This document shows, piece after piece, positions 1-5,511 of a DNA stretch of 7,002 bases. Where the stretch lies: NCBI GenBank assembly GCA_025455635.1, contig JALOMF010000218.1:1-7002 (forward strand), read 5' to 3'. The position numbers and the translations under genes are program-made. Every line of letters begins with the position of its first letter. The first letter of the stretch is position 1. This stretch comes from Saprospiraceae bacterium. Its GTDB lineage: Bacteria; Bacteroidota; Bacteroidia; Chitinophagales; Saprospiraceae. A model generated the notes under the pieces. The model did no database searches, was not told the DNA's origin, and was given only the letters and a program-made list of their open reading frames with translations.

Positions 1-1088
1 CTTTTTACAAGATGAGCTACGATTTTAAGTACTTTTTGCCAGAAACTTACGTCTGGGAGATTGACAATTACATGGGTGGCAAGCCGCTGCGGGTTGGGTT
101 TTACAGCGCCTGTGTCAACGACAACCAGCAGCCGTGGGTCTATTACGAAGACCCCTACGCCGAGGCCACCAAAGCCTACCTCGAACTGGTGCAGTCCTGC
201 GATGTGATAATCGGCCTCACGCACTTGGAGATAGCGCAGGATATGAAAATGGCGGCGATTTTGCCCAAAACGACCCTCATCATGGGCGGCCACGAGCACG
301 AAAACAGCCTCGACACCATCGGCAACGTGGTCATTGCCAAGGCCGATGCGAATGCCAAAACCGTGTGGGTCCACCGCTTCACCTACTACCCCGACTCTAA
401 GACGACAGCCATGCAATCGGAGCTGGTACCCGTCAACGACCAAATCGAGGAGGAGCCTTATGTTGACTCGCTCGTGCAGGTTTGGCAGGGCATCATGACC
501 CAGCAAATCAAGCAGGTGGTGGACGACCCCGACGAGGTGATTTTCAAGGCAAAAACCCCGCTCGACGGCCTCGAAAAATCGGTGCGGAACCAACAGACGA
601 ACCTCGGCGGCCTCATCGCTGCGGGCATGGCAGCTGCTGCCAAAAAGCCCGTGGATGCTGCGTTTTTCAATGGTGGCAGCATTCGGCTCGACGACCAATT
701 GAGCGGCGACATCACGGCGGTGGACGTGTTTCGGGCATTGCCGTTCGGCGGCGGTGTTTACGAAGTGGAAATAAAAGGAAGCATCCTGAAAAAAGCCCTT
801 GACGCTGGCATGGAAAACAAGGGCAAGGGCGGCTACCTGCAATGGCACGGCATCGAATATGTGGAGGCGACGAGGGGCTGGAAGGTAGCCGGAAAGCCCA
901 TTTCCGAAGGAAAAAACTACCGCATCGCCACGAATGAATACGTGTTTCAGGGCAAAGAGGCCCGTCTCGAATTTTTGAACGAAAAAAACTACCTCAGTTG
1001 GGAAACGGCCAAGCCCGGCGACACCAAAGATTTGCGGAGCGACGTGCGGAAGGCGGTGGTGGCGCAGATGCGGAAAATGGGGAAATGA
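1..1088 (+). CDS. 5'-nucleotidase family metallophosphoesterase, C-terminal part (cut by left edge)
   Basis: The reading frame is open to the left edge (first full codon at 3), so the ATG at 12 is probably internal and the true start lies outside the window. Seen: the second half of the calcineurin-like metallophosphoesterase domain, with an LTH motif (His codon at 222) and a GGHEHE motif (His codons at 291 and 297), which are metal ligands in this family. A 5'-nucleotidase C-terminal domain follows, with NLGGLI near 601, FFNGGSIR (Asn codon 669, Arg codon 684) and the DVFRALPFGGG stretch near 723-755. The N-terminal DxH, GDxxD and GNHE motifs must lie upstream. Known for the family: periplasmic or surface hydrolysis of nucleotides or related phosphoesters, with the C-terminal domain holding the nucleoside. 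Odd: the usual GGDGY-like loop near the end reads QGKEAR here, so the substrate may not be a standard nucleotide. The gene ends in TGA, then runs straight into a tandem repeat and the next gene in the same direction. The family call is firm; the substrate is unknown. Confidence 0.9.
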   Translation, partial: FYKMSYDFKYFLPETYVWEIDNYMGGKPLRVGFYSACVNDNQQPWVYYEDPYAEATKAYLELVQSCDVIIGLTHLEIAQDMKMAAILPKTTLIMGGHEHENSLDTIGNVVIAKADANAKTVWVHRFTYYPDSKTTAMQSELVPVNDQIEEEPYVDSLVQVWQGIMTQQIKQVVDDPDEVIFKAKTPLDGLEKSVRNQQTNLGGLIAAGMAAAAKKPVDAAFFNGGSIRLDDQLSGDITAVDVFRALPFGGGVYEVEIKGSILKKALDAGMENKGKGGYLQWHGIEYVEATRGWKVAGKPISEGKNYRIATNEYVFQGKEARLEFLNEKNYLSWETAKPGDTKDLRSDVRKAVVAQMRKMGK

Positions 1089-1092
1089 GGGA

Positions 1093-1200
1093 ATTGAGGG
1101 AAATTTGGAAATTGAGGGAAATTTGGAAATTGAGGGAAATTTGGAAATTGAGGGAAATTTGGAAATTTGGAAATTTGGAAATTGAGGGAAATTAGGGGAA
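1093..1200 (+). repeat. Compound tandem repeat, 10-bp and 8-bp modules
   Basis: Two modules are seen: A = attgagggaa (10 bp) and B = atttggaa (8 bp). Four perfect 18-bp A+B units run from 1093 to 1164. Two extra B copies follow (1165-1172 and 1173-1180), then one perfect A (1181-1190) and one diverged A, attaggggaa (1191-1200). Degenerate A-like sequence extends upstream into the end of the preceding gene (about 1074-1092). There are no unique spacers, so this is not a CRISPR array. In the frame shared by both flanking genes each 18-bp unit carries a TGA, so it does not fuse the two proteins. The array fills most of the intergenic gap and ends 20 bp before the favoured start of the next gene. 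Its function is unknown; replication slippage would explain the perfect copies. Confidence 0.95.
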
Positions 1201-1220
1201 TGTTTTCAAGAAACAAAAAA

Positions 1221-3281
1221 ATGAGTCCGATGAAAACCTGTTGCAGTTTCGTTTTTGCCATGATTTTTTGTTCTGCCTACGGCCAAAACGCTTGGTTGGA
1301 CGCCACCAAGCTGAACGAATATTTTGAGTTCGACCCCGTTCGGTACCGGGTGGAGGTGGACAATTCGACCGATGTGGACGAGGAGAAAATCATGGCGCTG
1401 GTGGCTACGTATTGCCCCACGGCAGTGGAGGTGACGGCCAACGGCCAACGGGTGAACCTCGACCGCTGCTTTCAGGGAAATCCCTTTATTTCCTTGCACA
1501 ACTACGCCCAATCGAGGTTCAGGAACCTGCTGCCGGCCAATTTTAATCCCTCGACCGTGGGCGCTGGGCAGGCGGAATCGAACAGCGGCCAAGGCGGGCG
1601 TTCCAGCAGCAACCTCATCACCAACCTGGCCGATGGGCTGGCCATTTTCCTCGTCAAGCGCACCAAGGAGGAACTGAACGCCGCTTTTTTTGAGGGGCTT
1701 CGCAAAAAAATGGAACAGGAACCTACCTACCAGCTGCTTTTTCCGGCGACTTACGACCTGATTTACGTCATCGGTGCCGAGATTTACAATTACAACGCCT
1801 ACCTCGAAACCCTCCGGGATGGTTTTCTGAAAGACCTGAAAGTGCTGCCCTCGAACGTCCGGCAGCTATCGCTCGACCACCAGTTCGTGAAAAAAGCCGA
1901 GTACCAAATCGTGCTGGAAGACTTGCTGACCACGACGCAAATGCTGTTTGATGCGGAAAAACCCTTGAACATCCTGTCGTTTCTGGCCGATGCGGCCTCT
2001 CTCCAGGACAGCCTGCGCTGGAAGGAAATCGCCGACGGCAAGACCCGCCATGCCCTGCAAGACGTGGCCATGAGCCTGCGCACGCTCCAGCTTTTCACGC
2101 AATCCTTGACGCTGCCCGACAACTCGGCTACCAATTGGGTCAGCCCCGATGAAGTCAGCCGACGGATGCGGGACATCTCGCATGTTTACCTGTATTTGGG
2201 GCTGCTCTGGCAACAGGGCGAGGGCCTAAAATTCAGCAATGGCAGGGATTTCAGGCAGGCGCTCGGCCAGTTGGAGCGCATGAACCAGACGCCTGTTTCG
2301 CTTCGCAATTTCTTGGTTTCGCTGGCGCAAACAGGCAAGCAATTGGAGGCGGCAGCGAAGGAACTTTTGGCGGGCACAACGCATAGTTTTAGCCTCAACG
2401 AGGAGTATTTTCGCTTCGCAAACTTGGTGTTCGAGCTGATAGGGCAGGCCCGCAGTTTGCGCCAGCAAATCGTGCTGCCCGATTGGAAAATTGAGCCGGA
2501 CGGCAAGCCGACCAGCCAGCCTAAGTCGGACGCCCAAACCCTGCAAACCGATACTTTGGAGCGCAAAATCACCACGGTGCTGCAGCAGCTTTTCGACCTG
2601 GAGTTCAATGTGCGGCAGGAGCGCTTCACCCTGGCCGTGGCCAACCTCACCCGCCTCCTCTCCGAGCTGCTGAATGCGGAGGATTTCGATGGTAAGTTCA
2701 AAAAAGAGTTTTTGCGGCACGCCAATTTCATGGCCACGGTGGCCGAGGCGCAAGACTCCCGAGAAGTGGCGGCAGCCATCGAGTTGTTCGCTTTGCCGCC
2801 GGGCAGCAGCCGCATGAAAAAGCAGTCGGAATGGAGCGTTTCACTCAATTCTTATGGTGGAATAGCCTTCGGCAAAGAGAATGATTTCAATGATGAAGTG
2901 GCCGAAATGGTGGATAAAAAAGGGGTGCTGTCCCCATCGGCGCCACTAGGCATTTGCCTGAACAAAGGGCTAGGAAATGCGGGCAGTCTCAGCCTTTATT
3001 CGCAGTTGATTGATGTGGGGGCTTTGTTCGCTTATCGGTTCAGCGACCAGACATCACAAGTGCCAGAGCTGAAATTCCAGAACATCGTGGCCCCCGGCGG
3101 CTACCTGATTTATGGATTTGGGAACAATTTGCCCATCTCTATCGGCGTGGGGGCGCAGCTTGGGCCTAACCTCCGCAAAGTGGACCCGTCACTCATGCTA
3201 GATGTGGAAACGACCAATGCTTGGCGACTCGGTGCGGTGCTATCGGTTGACATACCGATAACGCATTTTTACACCCGCTAA
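1221..3281 (+). CDS. Secreted protein of unknown function with beta-rich C-terminus
   Basis: I do not recognise a named family. From the ATG at 1221 it encodes 686 residues. ATGs at 1200 and 1230 and a TTG at 1167 are alternatives. I favour 1221 because it follows an A-rich stretch, as Bacteroidota starts often do, and gives a compact signal peptide: Lys5, a hydrophobic core at about 9-18, and likely cleavage after SAYG (residue 21). I see no lipobox. A Gly/Ser-rich linker near residues 115-130 precedes an amphipathic segment (about 133-190, including LADGLAIFLVKR and many aromatics). A long, mainly helical, Leu/Gln/Arg-rich region continues to about 530. Residues from about 534 are Gly-rich with alternating hydrophobic residues, including APGGYLIYGFGNN and IGVGAQLGPNLR, and the chain ends in a strand closing with HFYTR. 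This suggests an outer-membrane beta-barrel or beta-sandwich. No clear promoter lies in the spacer, so it is probably transcribed with the upstream nucleotidase gene. Coding status is firm; function and topology are inference. Confidence 0.85.
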   Translation: MSPMKTCCSFVFAMIFCSAYGQNAWLDATKLNEYFEFDPVRYRVEVDNSTDVDEEKIMALVATYCPTAVEVTANGQRVNLDRCFQGNPFISLHNYAQSRFRNLLPANFNPSTVGAGQAESNSGQGGRSSSNLITNLADGLAIFLVKRTKEELNAAFFEGLRKKMEQEPTYQLLFPATYDLIYVIGAEIYNYNAYLETLRDGFLKDLKVLPSNVRQLSLDHQFVKKAEYQIVLEDLLTTTQMLFDAEKPLNILSFLADAASLQDSLRWKEIADGKTRHALQDVAMSLRTLQLFTQSLTLPDNSATNWVSPDEVSRRMRDISHVYLYLGLLWQQGEGLKFSNGRDFRQALGQLERMNQTPVSLRNFLVSLAQTGKQLEAAAKELLAGTTHSFSLNEEYFRFANLVFELIGQARSLRQQIVLPDWKIEPDGKPTSQPKSDAQTLQTDTLERKITTVLQQLFDLEFNVRQERFTLAVANLTRLLSELLNAEDFDGKFKKEFLRHANFMATVAEAQDSREVAAAIELFALPPGSSRMKKQSEWSVSLNSYGGIAFGKENDFNDEVAEMVDKKGVLSPSAPLGICLNKGLGNAGSLSLYSQLIDVGALFAYRFSDQTSQVPELKFQNIVAPGGYLIYGFGNNLPISIGVGAQLGPNLRKVDPSLMLDVETTNAWRLGAVLSVDIPITHFYTR

Positions 3282-3315
3282 CGAGCATTTCGTGTTTGCG
3301 CTTGATTTTTTTTTT
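3276..3315 (+). terminator. Possible Rho-independent terminator
   Basis: An imperfect stem overlaps the TAA stop of the preceding gene. CGC (3276-3278) can pair with GCG (3298-3300) and ACGA (3281-3284) with TCGT (3290-3293), separated by an internal loop. Ten consecutive T residues follow at 3306-3315. The stem is weak and the T run starts five bases after it, so this is only a candidate. Its position at the end of the left gene pair, and just before a promoter candidate for the right pair, supports the idea. Confidence 0.4.
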
Positions 3316-3336
3316 GAAAATAACTTGTTTGCGCTT
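3293..3336 (+). repeat. 11-bp direct repeat pair, 33 bp apart
   Basis: The sequence tgtttgcgctt occurs at 3293-3303 and again at 3326-3336, and both copies are followed by a T-rich stretch. The start-to-start distance of 33 bp is close to three helical turns. The second copy touches the -7 element of the promoter candidate, and the first lies just upstream of its -33 element. It could be a paired operator or a chance duplication; nothing in the window identifies a regulator. Confidence 0.5.
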
Positions 3337-3343
3337 ATTTTTG
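3313..3343 (+). promoter_or_regulatory. Bacteroidota-type promoter candidate for the transglutaminase-like gene pair
   Basis: A TTTG at 3313-3316 is separated by 19 bp from TATTTTTG at 3336-3343, which fits the Bacteroidota primary sigma pattern TTTG-N19-21-TAnnTTTG. The -33 box is the end of a T run, so part of the match could be low-complexity chance. Transcription would begin near 3350, giving a leader of about 140 nt before the ATG at 3493. The leader holds a small perfect hairpin (TTGGT 3441-3445 with ACCAA 3451-3455). It lies between the end of the left gene pair and the start of the right one, as expected for an operon promoter. Confidence 0.5.
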
Positions 3344-3492
3344 GAGCGATTTTATATGTGGTAAAAAACTACTTCGTACACAGCTTTTAGAACAGGGATT
3401 GGGTTTCACATGCTTTTACATTTGATAGCCGTGCTAGTAGTTGGTGCTTAACCAATGCTGGGCATTGAATTTTATACTTAAACCATATTAGG

Positions 3493-5499
3493 ATGATACG
3501 CTTTTTTTCCCTACTGCTTTTAATCAATTTCCTAGCTGTACCTGCATTTTCGCAAAAAAAAGAACTGAAGGTCAAGTTTGGAAAACTCTCCGACAAGGAA
3601 ATCAACATGCAATCTTATGAGGCCGACCCTTCGGCAATGGCGGTGGTGCTGTTCGACATCGGAGAGTTGCGGCACAGGTATGACGACGCCAATGGGTTCA
3701 CCATGTACTTCGAAGTGCATACCCGCATCAAGATTTTCAAAAAGGAGATGCTAGACATGGCAGATGTGGAGATTTTCCATGACCGGGATGAGAAAGTAAC
3801 AGATTTGAAAGCAGCAGCCTACAATTTTGAAAACGGTAAAATAGTCGAGTCAAAACTGGAGAAAGACAATGTTTTTCTGGAAGAACTGACCAAGGACGAT
3901 AGGCTAACCAAATTCAGCATTCCCGGTGCCAGGGAGGGGAGCATTATCGAGTACACCTACACGGTAACCAATACATTTATGCCAAACGGCTGGGTATTCC
4001 AGCAAGTGGAAGTGCCAACGGTTTGGAGCGAGTTTAAGTCTTCGGTGCCATCTTATGTCCAGTTTAAAAAGTTTTCGCAAGGGTGGGAGCCCTTCACTTT
4101 GGCCGAAGAAAGCACAGATACAGAGTCGTTGCAGGGGAATATTTCCTATGAAGTGTCCAAGCTGCATTTTATCCAAGAAAATGTGCCGGGTCTCAAGTCG
4201 GAGCCTTACGTGAATTCCTTGAAAGATTACCGTTCCAGCATACTGTTTGATGTTCAGGCAGTGTATGAAATTGATTTTGTGCCCTCTGGCAACGGCGGTG
4301 GCCGATTGGTAAATACCATCCCAAAGCAATACAATAAATCATGGTCAAAAATCGGTAAAAACCTTTTGGAAGACCTTTATCAGCCACATTTAAAAGTGCA
4401 GCGTTTCACGGAAGATGCGGCCAAGCGCTACGCAGCGGGCAAGGCTACTGCGCTTGAAAAAGCGACTGCCATTTATGAGCATATCGGGAAGGAATACCAA
4501 TTGGAGGATTATGAATGGTTGAGGCCGTCTGTGAATATTGAGAAATTGACCAAAGAGCGGAAAGGCAGCCCAACCGACCTTAACCTGCTGTTCATCAATA
4601 TGATGCGAATAGCAGGAGCCAAGGTTTATCCCATGCTTATTAGTACAACAAGCCACGGTAGGGTGCTTGAATTCAATATTTCGACGGATGAATTTAACCG
4701 GGTCATAGCCGCCGTGGAGGCAGAAGACAGCACGATAATACTGGTGGACGTAGCTGGATTTCCGAACCCGATTGGGCTTTTGCCGCAGAACGACCTCAAC
4801 AACTCCGGGCTACTTCTGCTTTCAGAAGAAGAAGTGATTTGGTTCGATATAAAGAATAAAATGGGCAATAAATCGGCACTTATCGGCAATTTCGCAATTG
4901 CGGATGGAGGTGAAGTATCAGGCAATGTGGTTTATCAAACGAGCGGATATAAGGCAGCCTCAAACCGGAAAAAAGCAGTAAGCTTGGGCGCTGAGAAGAT
5001 GCTGGCCGAACAGTTCAAGGATTGGGTAACTGATGGGGCCATTACCGACGTGAAGCTGGAAAAGGTGGAAAACTGGCAAGAAGCCAACCTCAAAACGGAA
5101 TTTAACCTTGCCACAAATACCCTGGCCAATGCAGCAGGTGACAAAATATACCTGTCGCCTATGGTTGGGCTTGGTCAGCACGAAAACCCGTTCAAAAACC
5201 CTGACCGCAAATTTGATGTGAACCTTGGGGCAATTAAAGAGGAATCCTTTAATTTAACTTTCAAATTGCCGGCTGGCTATAAAGTAGAGGAAATGCCCAA
5301 GAACGCCAAAATGTCGTTTGGGGAGCAGGCACTTTTGTTCGATTACATGATTGAAGCCAATGCAGAACAGTTAAAAGTTAATGTCAGGATGCGGCAAAAA
5401 ACGGATAATATTCCTGCAACGGAATACGCCGACCTGCAGCAGTTTTACAGTGCAATGGCCACCAAACTGGAAGAACAAATCGTGCTCACAAAATTCTAA
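3493..5499 (+). CDS. DUF3857 / transglutaminase-like secreted protein, probable pseudoenzyme
   Basis: This is a complete 668-residue protein. The signal peptide is clear: Arg3, a hydrophobic core at 4-16 and likely cleavage after AFS at residue 20, so it is exported to the periplasm or cell surface. Domains in order: a beta-rich DUF3857 region (about 45-230), a transglutaminase-like fold (about 310-430), and a C-terminal beta-rich region matching the DUF3858 position (about 555-668). Family members normally carry a papain-like Cys-His-Asp triad. Here the Cys motif reads KGSPTD, with Pro360 where Cys is expected. The His motif FNHV reads FNRV, with Arg403, and Asp419 remains in LVDV. The reading frame is intact, so the protein is probably made and folded but without transglutaminase or protease catalysis. 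It may bind peptides or act as a scaffold. A paralogue with a nearly intact triad follows 12 nt downstream, which suggests one operon. Family call is firm; loss of catalysis is inferred from aligning motifs by eye. Confidence 0.92.
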   Translation: MIRFFSLLLLINFLAVPAFSQKKELKVKFGKLSDKEINMQSYEADPSAMAVVLFDIGELRHRYDDANGFTMYFEVHTRIKIFKKEMLDMADVEIFHDRDEKVTDLKAAAYNFENGKIVESKLEKDNVFLEELTKDDRLTKFSIPGAREGSIIEYTYTVTNTFMPNGWVFQQVEVPTVWSEFKSSVPSYVQFKKFSQGWEPFTLAEESTDTESLQGNISYEVSKLHFIQENVPGLKSEPYVNSLKDYRSSILFDVQAVYEIDFVPSGNGGGRLVNTIPKQYNKSWSKIGKNLLEDLYQPHLKVQRFTEDAAKRYAAGKATALEKATAIYEHIGKEYQLEDYEWLRPSVNIEKLTKERKGSPTDLNLLFINMMRIAGAKVYPMLISTTSHGRVLEFNISTDEFNRVIAAVEAEDSTIILVDVAGFPNPIGLLPQNDLNNSGLLLLSEEEVIWFDIKNKMGNKSALIGNFAIADGGEVSGNVVYQTSGYKAASNRKKAVSLGAEKMLAEQFKDWVTDGAITDVKLEKVENWQEANLKTEFNLATNTLANAAGDKIYLSPMVGLGQHENPFKNPDRKFDVNLGAIKEESFNLTFKLPAGYKVEEMPKNAKMSFGEQALLFDYMIEANAEQLKVNVRMRQKTDNIPATEYADLQQFYSAMATKLEEQIVLTKF

Positions 5500-5511
5500 A
5501 TTCTTCGAAAA

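Noticed and set aside
998..1195. Forward ORF ending in repeated LREIWK units
   Set aside because: It overlaps the nucleotidase gene in another frame, and its repeat protein is only a reading of the tandem DNA repeat.
1093..1200. CRISPR-like array
   Set aside because: Repeat units are contiguous, 8-18 bp long and have no unique spacers; no cas gene is nearby.
1167..1220. TTG (1167) or ATG (1200) as start of the large secreted protein
   Set aside because: TTG 1167 lies inside the repeat and adds a polar extension before the signal peptide. ATG 1200 remains possible but gives a longer N-region, so 1221 is favoured.
989..1261. Reverse-strand ORF with FPNFPQ repeats
   Set aside because: It is antisense to a certain gene and to the tandem repeat; the Pro/Phe pattern follows from repeat composition alone.
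2186..2848. Long reverse-strand ORF (220 codons)
   Set aside because: It lies wholly antisense to the 1221-3281 gene, has low-complexity Ser/Arg/Cys-rich composition and no recognisable motifs; such shadows are common in GC-rich genes.
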